From contig NZ_PDOG01000002.1 of the NCBI RefSeq assembly GCF_003202205.1, positions 635,810 to 699,809 on the forward strand: a DNA stretch of 64,000 bases. Direction: 5' to 3'. Of the stretch, positions 8,294 to 16,567 are shown in pieces. The notes under the pieces were generated by a model. It had not been told where the DNA came from and made no database searches. It was given only the letters and a program-made list of their open reading frames with translations. Position numbers and translations under genes: made by a program. Source of the stretch: Halomonas sp. LBP4. Lineage in GTDB: Bacteria; Pseudomonadota; Gammaproteobacteria; Pseudomonadales; Halomonadaceae. Within the stretch, counting starts at the first letter, position 1, and every line of letters starts with the position of its first letter.

Positions 8294-10045
8294 CTAGCTG
8301 CCCGGGCTAACCATGAGGCGCGCTTCCACGGCGTCGAGGAAGCCCTGCATGTCCACGACCTGCTCCGCGTCCGGGTCGGTGGTCTTGCCCTTGAGGTCGC
8401 CGGTGATGATGCCGGCGGCGACGGTGTCGATCAGCGCCGCCTTGAGGCGGGTGGCGTAGTCGAGCAGGGCGTCGTTGCCTTCGCGCTCGGCCAGCGTCTC
8501 CAGGGCGTTGGCCACGGCGTAGATCAGGGCCGAGGAGTTGAAGTGCGCCTCCTTGCCATCGCTCTCGAGGTACTTCAGGTAGAGGTCGTGGGCGGTGCCG
8601 TGGGGGGCTTCGAAGAGCATGGTGCCGCTCTGGCTTTCGATGATCGAACTGGCGGTGGCCAGGCTGCCGCCGAGCGCCGCGGAGATGTCCGAGAAGATGT
8701 CGCCGTCGAGGTTCTGCGCCGGGTAGAGGGCATTGCGCGGCGGGTCGGTGATCATCTTGATGAGCTGGCTGGAGGGCCGCATGATCATGAAAGAGGGCGG
8801 TGGGGTATCGGCCTGGGCCAGTTCGAGGCGCACCTCGGTGATCACCGTGCTGAAGACCTCGTCGTACTCCATGTACTCGCGCTTGAGGCCGAAGTAGACC
8901 TCCTTCTCCTTGCGCGAGGCGTCGCGGAACACCTGGCCGACCCAGTCCTTGATCGCCTGGCGGTCGTTGGACATCAGCAGGATGGGATCGCCCTTCTTGA
9001 CGCGCCGGGCGTGCTTCTCGTCGCCATCGACGACGACCTTGAGGATGCCGTCCTCTTCGGCGGGCATGTTGTAGCTGCCGTACTGGTCGCCACCGCCGGC
9101 ACTCATCCGTGACAGCGAGACATGGGCCTTGCGGCTGGGGATGCCGTGCTGCTTGAGCTGGTTGACGAGCTTGTAGAGCTTGCGGCCGGTGTTGTTGTCC
9201 GGCACGCCCCACAGCACCCGCTCCGGCGGGTTGGCGACGAGGCGCGCGGCCTGGGCGTCGATCAGTTCGTAGTGGTACTCGAGACCCAGGGTCTCGAACT
9301 GCCGGCGGTAGTCGGCTTCGAAGATACGCTCGATGGCGGCCCGCATCACCCCGTCGTAGCCGGCGATCACGGTGTCCTTCAGGCCCAGGTAGGCATCGCG
9401 CTTCTCGTCGATGGCGCGCTGGAAGAAGTGGTGGGCCCAGGCCTTGACGTCATCCAGGTTGTTGGTGGCGAGCAGCCAGGGGTCGCCCTTGTTCACCTCG
9501 CGGCGGTGAAGCTCCACCGGGTCGCCACTGGCGCCCACGAACATCAGCTTGATCACGCCGGTGGCAGTGGAGAGCGCGTTGAAGCTCTCCTTGATGCCGC
9601 CATGCTCCATGGTGTCGACCTCGATGTCGCGACCGACCCAGTCGGGCCTCCTGACCTGGAGGTTGCGGAACTGGATGTCCTCGCGGGTGATGTTGCCGCC
9701 GATGCCCTTGCGGATAGCGCCGTTGGGCGACTTGGTGGCGAGCGGATGCAACTTGGTGCCGTCCAGCTCCGGGTGCTTGGCGAGCAGCTCGCCCAACTGC
9801 GCGCGATTGACCGTCATGCCGGCATTCTTCACGCCCACACGGTACCGCTTGAGGGCCTCGATGGCGTCGATCACCGCCCGCCCGTTGGTGAGCAGCCGGT
9901 GCTCCGCGGAGAGGTCGATCTCCACGAGCCTGATATCCAGGGGTGAGCTCACGAACTTCTCGAGGATCTTCTCGAAGGCCACCTGGGCCATCTCGTCACC
10001 GTGCAGGATGACCAGTGGCGCGGTCACCTTGATCCTGTTGCTCAT
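8294..10045 (-). CDS. icd: Enlarged NADP-type isocitrate dehydrogenase
   Basis: 583 residues from the ATG at 10045, preceded by GAAGAGG at 6 nt; a GTG five codons earlier (10060) would fall before that site. The N-terminal half follows the eukaryote-type IDH pattern: G-D-E-M near residue 17, G-V-K-N-A, K-S-P-N-G-A-I-R, G-G-N-I-T-R-E. The C-terminal part has D-G-D-I-F-S-D and A-P-H-G-T-A-H-D, the nucleotide-site region. Expected reaction: oxidative decarboxylation of isocitrate to 2-oxoglutarate in the TCA cycle. It is ~170 residues longer than typical type II enzymes. The extra length includes a second copy of the K-G-D-P ... Y-x-G-L-K segment (about 183-231 and 348-396). It could instead be a related beta-decarboxylating dehydrogenase, but IDH is most likely. 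Confidence 0.82.
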   Translation of the reverse strand: MSNRIKVTAPLVILHGDEMAQVAFEKILEKFVSSPLDIRLVEIDLSAEHRLLTNGRAVIDAIEALKRYRVGVKNAGMTVNRAQLGELLAKHPELDGTKLHPLATKSPNGAIRKGIGGNITREDIQFRNLQVRRPDWVGRDIEVDTMEHGGIKESFNALSTATGVIKLMFVGASGDPVELHRREVNKGDPWLLATNNLDDVKAWAHHFFQRAIDEKRDAYLGLKDTVIAGYDGVMRAAIERIFEADYRRQFETLGLEYHYELIDAQAARLVANPPERVLWGVPDNNTGRKLYKLVNQLKQHGIPSRKAHVSLSRMSAGGGDQYGSYNMPAEEDGILKVVVDGDEKHARRVKKGDPILLMSNDRQAIKDWVGQVFRDASRKEKEVYFGLKREYMEYDEVFSTVITEVRLELAQADTPPPSFMIMRPSSQLIKMITDPPRNALYPAQNLDGDIFSDISAALGGSLATASSIIESQSGTMLFEAPHGTAHDLYLKYLESDGKEAHFNSSALIYAVANALETLAEREGNDALLDYATRLKAALIDTVAAGIITGDLKGKTTDPDAEQVVDMQGFLDAVEARLMVSPGS

Positions 10046-10161
10046 GGCATGCCTCTTCACAAGGGGTATCGGGACTGCCGCTCATGCCGTTCAGCGTAAG
10101 CCCTCGATGTACCCCCGGCAAACGACCCTCTCACTGCCGGCCGGGTGTTCACACGAACTCT

Positions 10162-10419
10162 TCACACGAACTCTGGGTCGTCCGTCCTGACCGTTACGCC
10201 GACCTCGTCGCCCGGCACCATGACCGAGAACTCGCCGCCGCCCAGGTAGGTGACCTCGTGGCCCTCCCGGGTCCGGAAGGAGGGCAGCCCGCGCTGGGTG
10301 GCGCCGGTGTGTTGAAGGTCGCTGATGTCCCGGACGCTGACGAAGACATCGATGATGTACTCGCGGCCCTGGTCGTCGAAGGCCATGATGGTCTTTTCGT
10401 GCTGGGGCACTGGGTTCAC
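10162..10419 (-). CDS. Small conserved-looking hypothetical protein
   Basis: Up to 85 residues. Two GTG starts are possible: 10419, which directly abuts a GGAGG, and the next GTG three codons in (10410), which sits 9 nt after it and is more plausible. The protein is acidic and soluble, with no signal peptide or membrane segment. The D-D-Q-G-R-E-Y and Y-L-G-G-G-E-F-S-V stretches suggest a small beta-rich fold. It lies between the isocitrate dehydrogenase and a TauE/SafE exporter on the same strand. I do not recognise the family. Confidence 0.6.
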   Translation of the reverse strand: MNPVPQHEKTIMAFDDQGREYIIDVFVSVRDISDLQHTGATQRGLPSFRTREGHEVTYLGGGEFSVMVPGDEVGVTVRTDDPEFV

Positions 10420-10489
10420 CCTCCGCTGGGGATGACACCCTCATCATTAGCAGCAGGGCGGCGGTTTGGCGAGTGCCGGGCCGCGCGCC

Positions 10490-11272
10490 TCACCCCGCGG
10501 GGCTGAGCAGCCCCATCACGCTGACGATGATCAGCACCACGCCCAGTACCCGGAAGTAGCGGTTCGTCTTGCCGGCCAGCATGTGCCGGTGGGCGTGCTC
10601 GCCGAGCAGATGCCCGACCAGGGCGCAGGGCAGCAGCCAGAGATGGTGGACGAGCTGCAGGTCCACGCCGGCGATCACGAACGACACCATCTTGATCACC
10701 ACCAGGATGAACCAGAGCACGAACAGGGTGTCGCGCAGTTGGTGCGCGGCCACATGCGAGGCGAACACCGCGACGATCAGCGGGGCGCCGATCAGCGAGG
10801 TGCCGCTGACGTAGCCGCCCATCGCCAGCAGGGCGTAGTCCAGGTAGCGGTGGTTGCTGCGGAACGGCCTGTCCAGCACATAGCCGACCGCATAGACCAG
10901 CACGATCACGAAGATGATGCTGGTCATGACGTTGCCGGGCAGCGTCAGCAGCCCCACGACCCCCACCAGCTTGGGGACGATCATGATCTTCATCGCCTTG
11001 AGCAGGTAGGCCCAGTCGATGTTGCTGGTGGCCGGTCGGCCGTCCTCGCTCTCGGCCACCAGCTGCCGGTGGCCGCGCCAGGCGATCCAGCTCGAGAAGA
11101 TCATCAGGTGCACGGCGATGATCGGCAGGAACACCAGCGGTTCGTTCAGCACCAGCAGCAGGAACGGCAGGGAGAGTACCGCCCCGCCGAAGCCCAGGCT
11201 CGTCCTGACGAAGCCGCTCCAGACGAAGATCAGGCCGATGAGGGCGAGCTGGTACCATTCCAGGCCCGCCAT
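10490..11272 (-). CDS. TauE/SafE family anion exporter
   Basis: 260 residues with about eight hydrophobic helices. The opening R-T-S-L-G-F-G-G-A-V (around residues 23-32) and its mid-protein counterpart G-Y-V-S-G-T-S-L-I-G-A-P (around 155-166) are the paired glycine-rich motifs of the TauE/SafE fold. Members export sulfite, sulfoacetate or other organosulfur or carboxylate anions; the substrate here cannot be determined. The start is the ATG at 11272. Monocistronic or loosely linked to neighbours on the same strand. Confidence 0.9.
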   Translation of the reverse strand: MAGLEWYQLALIGLIFVWSGFVRTSLGFGGAVLSLPFLLLVLNEPLVFLPIIAVHLMIFSSWIAWRGHRQLVAESEDGRPATSNIDWAYLLKAMKIMIVPKLVGVVGLLTLPGNVMTSIIFVIVLVYAVGYVLDRPFRSNHRYLDYALLAMGGYVSGTSLIGAPLIVAVFASHVAAHQLRDTLFVLWFILVVIKMVSFVIAGVDLQLVHHLWLLPCALVGHLLGEHAHRHMLAGKTNRYFRVLGVVLIIVSVMGLLSPAG

Positions 11273-11383
11273 CAGCGCACGCTCCCCGTGTGCCGTTGAC
11301 GATGGCGTGTCGATGGGTGCTGCTTTGGTGTCCTGTCCATGTGCGTTCCCTGCGCTTGCCTGGGGCCTCTCCGTGGTCGTGGT

Positions 11384-11983
11384 TCAGGGGCCGGGGGCGT
11401 GTGCCGGGTGGGGCAGCCGCCGTGCCAGCGCGAACACGTGAGGGTCGTCCACGCCGAGGTCGCGGAGTGCCTGGGCCAGGTTCAGCAGGTAGTCACGATT
11501 CGGCCCACTGGGGCCGTGGGCCATGGCGATCTGCTCGGCGATGGCGTCGAGCGGTGCCTCGCCGAGAAAGGCGGCGTTGTCCTCGGTGGCGAGATAGACC
11601 AGCCCCTCGGCGTTCTCCCCCTCGCCCTGGCCGTCATCGAAATGGAGCCGGATGACCTCGCGCAGGTAGCCGTTCTTCTCGCGCACGTCCAGGGGGCGCA
11701 GCACCTCGGGGGCGATGCGATAGGCCATGCCGTGGCAGATGGCACCGGGCTCACGGACCAGGGTGGCGACCCGGCCCGGTGCCTCCGGGGTGCCGCGGTG
11801 GTCGTGGGAGCCCTGCCAGAAGCGCCGCACCCAGCCGTGGATATGCGCCGGGCGGCGCTCCAGGAAGGGGAAGTCCGCCTTCCAGATCAGCGAGCCGTAG
11901 CCGAACAGCCAGATGCTCTCGTGGCCGTCGAAATGGGTCATGCGTCGGTTGAGCAGGGTGGTGTCGAGGGTCATGGATAGCAT
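11384..11983 (-). CDS. chaC: Glutathione-specific gamma-glutamylcyclotransferase (ChaC)
   Basis: 199 residues. The family signature Y-G-S-L-I-W is at about residues 29-34 and the R-R-F-W-Q-G-S-x-D-H-R-G-T-P-x-x-P-G-R block follows, giving the ChaC-type cyclotransferase fold. The second Met (M4) is an alternative start. Known family activity: cleavage of glutathione to 5-oxoproline and Cys-Gly in the cytoplasm. The catalytic glutamate is expected in the R-E-K-N-G-Y region (about 100-105). It is separated by ~110 bp from the TauE gene downstream. Confidence 0.92.
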   Translation of the reverse strand: MLSMTLDTTLLNRRMTHFDGHESIWLFGYGSLIWKADFPFLERRPAHIHGWVRRFWQGSHDHRGTPEAPGRVATLVREPGAICHGMAYRIAPEVLRPLDVREKNGYLREVIRLHFDDGQGEGENAEGLVYLATEDNAAFLGEAPLDAIAEQIAMAHGPSGPNRDYLLNLAQALRDLGVDDPHVFALARRLPHPAHAPGP

Positions 11984-12120
11984 CGGCAGGTGTCGGCGTT
12001 ATCCGCCATGATGCGATGGACGGCGACGGATGTCGAAACTCGCCGGGCTGCGGCGGGTCAACGTGATGCTTGTCGAGGCTCCCTCGACCTTTACTCGATC
12101 ATGACGCCAAGGAGAGCAGG

Positions 12121-12186
12121 ATGAACGCCAGCAGGATTCTCGAGCAACTGATGCAGCAGGCCGGCGGCAAGCAGGCGGCCGGGTGA
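12121..12186 (+). pseudogene. Remnant of a DUF533/TerB-like gene (N-terminal fragment)
   Basis: An excellent ribosome site (AAGGAGAGCAGG directly before ATG 12121) leads into only 21 codons, M-N-A-S-R-I-L-E-Q-L-M-Q-Q-A-G-G-K, then a stop. This opening resembles the N-terminus of DUF533 (YebE/TerB-like) membrane-associated proteins, which run to ~200 residues. No downstream frame continues it. Either the body of the gene was deleted or it is a true micro-ORF. The similarity is judged by eye from a very short stretch. Confidence 0.35.
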
Positions 12187-12340
12187 GCGTGAGGGCGCTC
12201 CCCCAGTGATAGGTGACGGCGTGGCTCGCGACCATCGGGCGGGGAGAACGACCCTGACGGGCTGAGGCATCGCTGGTGCGACGCCGGGCGAGCGGCTAGG
12301 CTGGCGTATCGTTCAACCTTTGCTGATGGAGGCCCCACCC

Positions 12341-12907
12341 ATGACCGTGATGATTCTCGGCCTGTTGATCTTCCTGGGAGTGCACTCGGTGCGCATCGTC
12401 GCCGACGACTGGCGTACTACCCAGATCCAGCGTCGGGGAGAGGTGCCCTGGAAGGGAGCCTACTCGGTGATCGCGGTCGTCGGCCTGGCCCTGGCGATCT
12501 GGGGCTACGGGCAGATGCGCCTCGCCCCGACCTGGGTGTGGTTCCCACCCACCGGGCTACGCCACGCCGTCGCGCTGTTGATGATTCCCGCCTTCATCCT
12601 GCTGGTGGCCACCTATGTGCCGGGCAACCACATCAAGGCGAAGCTCGGTCATCCGATGATCCTGGCGGTGAAGCTCTGGGCCTTCGCCCACCTGCTGGCC
12701 AACGGCCGGTTGGGCGATATCGTCTTCTTCGGCGCCTTCCTGCTCTGGGCGGTGTTCGACTTCCGCGCCGCCCGCCGTCGTCCGCGGCCGAGCTCGTCGG
12801 CACCGGGCATGATCGGCACCGCCATCACGGTGGTGATCGGCCTGGTGGCCTACTATCTCTTCGCCTTCCATCTGCATGCCTGGGTCACCGGTGTGCCGGT
12901 GATATGA
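12341..12907 (+). CDS. NnrU family membrane protein
   Basis: 188 residues from the ATG at 12341, chosen over an upstream TTG (12320) because GGAGG lies 8 nt before it. About five or six hydrophobic helices; the L-I-F-L-G-V-H-S-V-R opening, the P-G-N-H-I-K-A-K-L-G-H-P-M stretch (~95-107) and K-L-W-A-F-A-H-L-L-A-N-G are typical of NnrU. Family members are linked genetically to nitric-oxide/denitrification functions and resemble isoprenoid-modifying membrane enzymes, but the biochemical role is unsettled. No denitrification genes are adjacent. Confidence 0.88.
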   Translation: MTVMILGLLIFLGVHSVRIVADDWRTTQIQRRGEVPWKGAYSVIAVVGLALAIWGYGQMRLAPTWVWFPPTGLRHAVALLMIPAFILLVATYVPGNHIKAKLGHPMILAVKLWAFAHLLANGRLGDIVFFGAFLLWAVFDFRAARRRPRPSSSAPGMIGTAITVVIGLVAYYLFAFHLHAWVTGVPVI

Positions 12908-13053
12908 GGCCGGTTGCCGAACGGTCGAGGTCGCCGGGGCAGCGGCTTCGACATGAAGCCCCTACACGGAGGCACGGTGTGGTGGGGGACACTATGCTGG
13001 GAGGAGGCCACAGGGCCTGCCTGTTCACCAGCACCCTCTCCGGGAGACATACC

Positions 13054-13503
13054 ATGACGACTCCATCCGTTCCTTGTGCCTGGCGCCTTGGCCTGGCGCT
13101 GCTCGTGTTGCCCGTTGCCACCGCCCTGGCCGGTGATGGCCACGACTTGAGCTTCCAGGGCGATGCCAGCTTCCAGGGACCCCATGCCGACCAGGCCGTC
13201 CAGGTTGCCCTGGTCGATGCCGACTCCGGCGAGGTGGTGGCTCGGGAGGCCGGCAGCGTCTCGGCCGACGAAGACCCGGCCTTCGCCTTCGATTTCCCCG
13301 GTGCCTTGCAGGCCGGGCAGCGTTACGAGGTGCACTACTGGATCGACTCCAACTTCAATGACGGCAGTGCCGGCGCCTGTGATCCCAAGTCCCAGGACCA
13401 CCAGTGGCGGGTGGAACTGGGCGAGGCGAGCGAAGCCGTCACCCATACGGAGGAGCACGCCCCCGCGCGCATGGCGGAGGTGTGCACCACCTTCGAGGAG
13501 TAG
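13054..13503 (+). CDS. Secreted hypothetical protein, beta-sandwich-like
   Basis: 149 residues from the ATG at 13054 with CGGGAG 6-8 nt upstream. A signal peptide covers about residues 1-27 (cleavage after A-L-A, before G-D-G-H). The mature ~120-residue domain alternates short beta-strand-like segments (Q-V-A-L-V-D-A-D-S-G-E-V, Y-E-V-H-Y-W-I-D) with loops and has two cysteines (G-A-C-D and E-V-C-T) that could form a disulfide. It looks like a small periplasmic beta-sandwich, but I do not recognise the family. It is ~150 bp downstream of the NnrU gene on the same strand; co-transcription is possible. Confidence 0.7.
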   Translation: MTTPSVPCAWRLGLALLVLPVATALAGDGHDLSFQGDASFQGPHADQAVQVALVDADSGEVVAREAGSVSADEDPAFAFDFPGALQAGQRYEVHYWIDSNFNDGSAGACDPKSQDHQWRVELGEASEAVTHTEEHAPARMAEVCTTFEE

Positions 13504-13560
13504 GTGCGTCGCGGCCCGGAGCCGTTCCCCGGGCCGCGTTCAGCCGTTCCGGAGCGAATC

Positions 13561-14004
13561 TCAGGGTTCGAGATCGAACAACGCCTTGCCGCTCTCCATC
13601 TCGAAGGGAGCGGAGAAGTGCTCATGCACCACCTTCCACTGGCCCTCGATGCGCCGGTAGCCACTGGTCATGCGCAGCCAGCCCACCTGGGGCTCGCCCT
13701 TGTCGTTGGTGTCGCCACAGTGGTGCAGGGCATGGCAGAAGGCCACCTCGCCATCGGCGTGGAGCACGACCTCGTGGAGCTCGAAGTCCATCAGCCCCGG
13801 GCACAGCTCTAGGCACGCCTGCCAGTGCTGGCGGTAGGCCTCCACGCCCTTGAACTGCAGCTGTGCCACTGCATCGAAGGCGACGATGTGCGGCGCATAG
13901 TGGGCAACGATGGCGTCGATGTCCCGGTCGCGTACCGCGGCCGTCCAGCTCTCCAGCTGTTCCAGCACCGCGGCCTCGGCTGGCAGGCCGGTATGGGTCG
14001 TCAT
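13561..14004 (-). CDS. NTF2-like (SnoaL/DUF4440) protein
   Basis: 147 residues, cytoplasmic, no signal peptide. The layout is that of the NTF2-like cone fold: an N-terminal helix pair (E-A-A-V-L-E-Q-L-E-S-W-T-A-A-V), then D-I-D-A-I-V-A-H-Y-A-P, then strands ending in W-K-V-V-H-E-H-F-S-A-P. This matches the ketosteroid-isomerase-like/SnoaL group. Such proteins are either small hydrolytic or isomerising enzymes or ligand-binding modules, and the exact activity cannot be inferred. It converges on the secreted protein gene to its left. The start is the ATG at 14004 with an AAGGAG site. Confidence 0.85.
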   Translation of the reverse strand: MTTHTGLPAEAAVLEQLESWTAAVRDRDIDAIVAHYAPHIVAFDAVAQLQFKGVEAYRQHWQACLELCPGLMDFELHEVVLHADGEVAFCHALHHCGDTNDKGEPQVGWLRMTSGYRRIEGQWKVVHEHFSAPFEMESGKALFDLEP

Positions 14005-14466
14005 GGGGTATCTCCTTGTTCGATTCGTCTGGGGTCTGTCGTCAGTCTGGCACCTTCCTGTCGGCCGGGTGGCGATGAATTCGACCTTTGGGTGTCAGAC
14101 GGCGGCAATTCGCCCCAGCGCGACGGCGTGCTGAAGGTGGCCATTTCCGCAAGCTGAGCAGCGTGAAGGGCGTATAGCCGTCGTCAGCGGCTGCCCCAGA
14201 CCCGTCTCCCGCACCTCCAGGGCGGTGGCGATCACCGCCCCCTCGCCGCGGTTGCGCCGCCCCACGCAGCTCAGCGCACAGGGGCCGAAGGTCGTGCGTG
14301 AGGTGAGTGCCGGGGAACGGTTGTTATTCGCTAACCTTATATCTGGCGTTGGAATTTCTCAGTTGATCCTGGCCTGAGCCGCGGTAGTCTGGATTCCGTG
14401 GCACGGCCACAGCAACGACGCAATGGCCCGGCTCGCCGAGCCCGGGCCATCGGGAGAGAGCACGCC
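14005..14466. other. Intergenic region before the GMC oxidoreductase gene
   Basis: ~460 bp without a credible gene. On the minus strand, around 14140-14310, a stretch reads through for ~50 codons with a coding-like composition but has no start and no recognisable family, so it may be a decayed fragment. Promoter(s) for the flanking genes are expected here; none was clear enough to list. Confidence 0.4.
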
Positions 14467-16128
14467 ATGGCCGAGCAGGAATTCGACTACATCATCGTGG
14501 GCGCCGGCACCGCCGGCTGCCTGCTGGCCAACCGACTGAGTGCCGACCCGGCCAACCGGGTGCTGCTGATCGAGGCGGGCGGTCGCGACAACTACCACTG
14601 GATCCACATCCCGGTGGGCTACCTCTACTGCATCGACAACCCGCGCACGGACTGGCGTTTCCGCACCGAGCCCGACCCCGGCCTCAACGGGCGCTCGCTG
14701 ATCTACCCGCGTGGCAAGACCCTGGGCGGTTGCTCGAGCATCAACGGCATGCTCTATATCCGCGGCCAGGCCCGCGACTATGACAGTTGGGCCGAGGCCA
14801 CCGGCGACGACGCCTGGCGCTGGGAGAACTGCCTGCCCGACTTCATGAAGCACGAGGATCATCATCGCCTGGATGCCGGCGGCGATGCCGATGCCGCCCA
14901 CCGCGACTACCATGGCCATGGCGGCGAGTGGCGGGTGGAGAAGCAGCGCCTCAAGTGGCAGGTGCTCGACGACTTCGCCACCGCGGCCGTGGAGGCCGGC
15001 ATCCCGCGTACCCGCGATTTCAACCGCGGTGACAACGAGGGCGTCGACTACTTCGAGGTCAACCAGCGGTCGGGCTGGCGCTGGAGCACCGCCAAGGCCT
15101 TCCTGCGCGGGGCCGAGAAGCGCGACAACCTCACCCTGTGGCACTCCACCCAGGTGCTGGGGCTCGAGCTGGAACAGGGGGGCGAGACCGGCCAGGGCGG
15201 TGTGCCGCGCTGCACCGGCGTGCGTGTCGAACGCGGCGGGAAGCCGACCTCGGTGCAGGCCGCCCGCGAGGTGATCCTCTCCGCCGGCGCCATCGGCTCG
15301 CCGCAGTTGCTGCAGCTCTCCGGAATCGGCCCGGCCGACCTGCTGCGTGAGCACGAGATTCCGGTGATCCATGACCTGCCGGGGGTCGGCGAGAACCTGC
15401 AGGATCACCTGCAGATCCGCTCGGTGTATCGGGTGACGGGCGCCAAGACCCTCAACACCATGGCCAACTCGCTGGTCGGCAAGGCGGGCATCGGGCTCGA
15501 GTACCTGCTCAAGCGCTCCGGCCCCATGAGCATGGCGCCGTCGCAGCTGTGTGCCTTCACGCGCAGCTCCGACGAGTACGAACATCCCAACATCGAGTAC
15601 CACGTCCAGCCGCTCAGTCTTCCAGCCTTCGGCCAGCCGCTGGACGACTTCCCGGCGATCACGGCGAGCGTGTGCAACCTCAACCCGACCAGTCGCGGCA
15701 CGGTGCGCATCAAGAGCGCCGACCCGCGCCAGGCGCCGGCCATTGCCACCCACTACCTGAGCACCCCCGAGGATCGCAAGGTGGCGGCGGACTCGCTGCG
15801 GGTCACGCGGCGCATCGCCGAGCAGCCGGCCTTCGCGAAGTATTCGCCCGAGGAGGTCAAGCCGGGCCTGGAGTACCAGAGCGATGAGGACCTGGCCCGC
15901 CTGGCGGGCGATATCGGCACCACCATCTTCCACCCGGTGGGCACCACCAGGATGGGGCGCGACGACGACCCCATGGCGGTGGTGGACGCTCGCCTGCGGG
16001 TACGCGGGGTGGCAGGGCTGCGCGTGGTGGATGCGGGCGTCATGCCCACCATCACCAGCGGCAACACCAACTCGCCGACGCTGATGATCGCCGAGAAGGC
16101 CGCGGGCTGGATCCTGGGCGGGGAGTAG
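14467..16128 (+). CDS. GMC family FAD-dependent alcohol/choline dehydrogenase
   Basis: 553 residues from the ATG at 14467 (GGGAGAGAG upstream). Residues 12-17 give the FAD-binding G-x-G-x-x-G, followed by the E-A-G-G acidic end of the second strand. G-K-T-L-G-G-C-S-S-I-N-G-M is the GMC signature 1, and I-L-S-A-G-A-I-G-S-P-Q-L-L-Q-L-S-G-I-G is signature 2. The catalytic region H-P-V-G-T-T-R-M-G and N-T-N-S-P-T-L-M are near the C-terminus. Family members oxidise primary alcohols, choline or similar compounds. The absence of betB/betI neighbours argues against a dedicated choline-to-betaine role. An antisense frame of equal length overlaps it and is a shadow. Confidence 0.93.
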   Translation: MAEQEFDYIIVGAGTAGCLLANRLSADPANRVLLIEAGGRDNYHWIHIPVGYLYCIDNPRTDWRFRTEPDPGLNGRSLIYPRGKTLGGCSSINGMLYIRGQARDYDSWAEATGDDAWRWENCLPDFMKHEDHHRLDAGGDADAAHRDYHGHGGEWRVEKQRLKWQVLDDFATAAVEAGIPRTRDFNRGDNEGVDYFEVNQRSGWRWSTAKAFLRGAEKRDNLTLWHSTQVLGLELEQGGETGQGGVPRCTGVRVERGGKPTSVQAAREVILSAGAIGSPQLLQLSGIGPADLLREHEIPVIHDLPGVGENLQDHLQIRSVYRVTGAKTLNTMANSLVGKAGIGLEYLLKRSGPMSMAPSQLCAFTRSSDEYEHPNIEYHVQPLSLPAFGQPLDDFPAITASVCNLNPTSRGTVRIKSADPRQAPAIATHYLSTPEDRKVAADSLRVTRRIAEQPAFAKYSPEEVKPGLEYQSDEDLARLAGDIGTTIFHPVGTTRMGRDDDPMAVVDARLRVRGVAGLRVVDAGVMPTITSGNTNSPTLMIAEKAAGWILGGE

Positions 16129-16153
16129 CGATCTCTTCTCCTGCCGAGACACT

Positions 16154-16181
16154 ACAACGGCAGGCCTTGGCCTGCCGTTGT
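16154..16181. terminator. Perfect hairpin after the GMC gene
   Basis: ACAACGGCAGGCC (16154-16166) and GGCCTGCCGTTGT (16169-16181) form a perfect 13-bp stem with a 2-nt centre, 25 bp after the stop. It has no T-run but is symmetric, so it may act in both directions. Confidence 0.55.
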
Positions 16182-16210
16182 CGTGTCGCTGGGCGGTTGT
16201 CCGGTCCTAG

Positions 16211-16370
16211 GAGCCTGTCGGATTTGACCGATCGTCGCGAGAGAGTCGGATTTCGAGCCAAGTTTATCGATCTGATGAGGCGAATAGCCCGCCATTTAAC
16301 GAATCAGATCGAATGAAATTGGCCGCAAGACCGGCTCTCGTAGTAGATCAGCGTTAAGTCCGACAGGCTC
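16211..16370. mobile_element. 160-bp MITE, copy 1, with CTAG target duplication
   Basis: The element starts GAGCCTGTCGGA and ends TCCGACAGGCTC, perfect terminal inverted repeats. It is flanked on both sides by CTAG (16207-16210 and 16371-16374), a YTAR-type 4-bp duplication as made by IS5-group transposases. An internal inverted repeat TCGATCTGAT/ATCAGATCGA lies at 16267-16276 and 16303-16312, so the whole unit can fold as a long imperfect hairpin. No coding capacity. A second copy of the same length is at 45480-45639. Confidence 0.85.
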
Positions 16371-16502
16371 CTAGACCAGGTCGCGTTCATCCGCGTCGGC
16401 GGCACGCATGTCGCGCCACACGGCCCGGCAGATCAGGGCCAGCACCCCAAGGGTCAGGGCGGGCCAGATGAGGACGTAACTGCCGTAGATCAGGGTCTGC
16501 AT
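16371..16502 (-). CDS. 43-residue symporter accessory small protein
   Basis: A short gene immediately downstream of the SSS symporter on the same strand (65 bp gap). ATG at 16502 with AAGGAG 9 nt upstream. The product starts M-Q-T-L-I-Y-G-S-Y-V-L-I-W-P and has one transmembrane helix (about residues 5-27), then a charged tail R-D-M-R-A-A-D-A-D-E-R-D-L-V. This matches the small accessory subunits often found beside solute:sodium symporters. Its stop codon TAG lies inside the CTAG target duplication of the MITE at 16211-16370, so the element inserted precisely at the end of this gene. Confidence 0.75.
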   Translation of the reverse strand: MQTLIYGSYVLIWPALTLGVLALICRAVWRDMRAADADERDLV

Positions 16503-16567
16503 GAAGGCATGCTCCTTAATGTCGTTGTCGGGGCCGGCAAAAGCCGCCGGCCCGGTCAGGTACGGAA

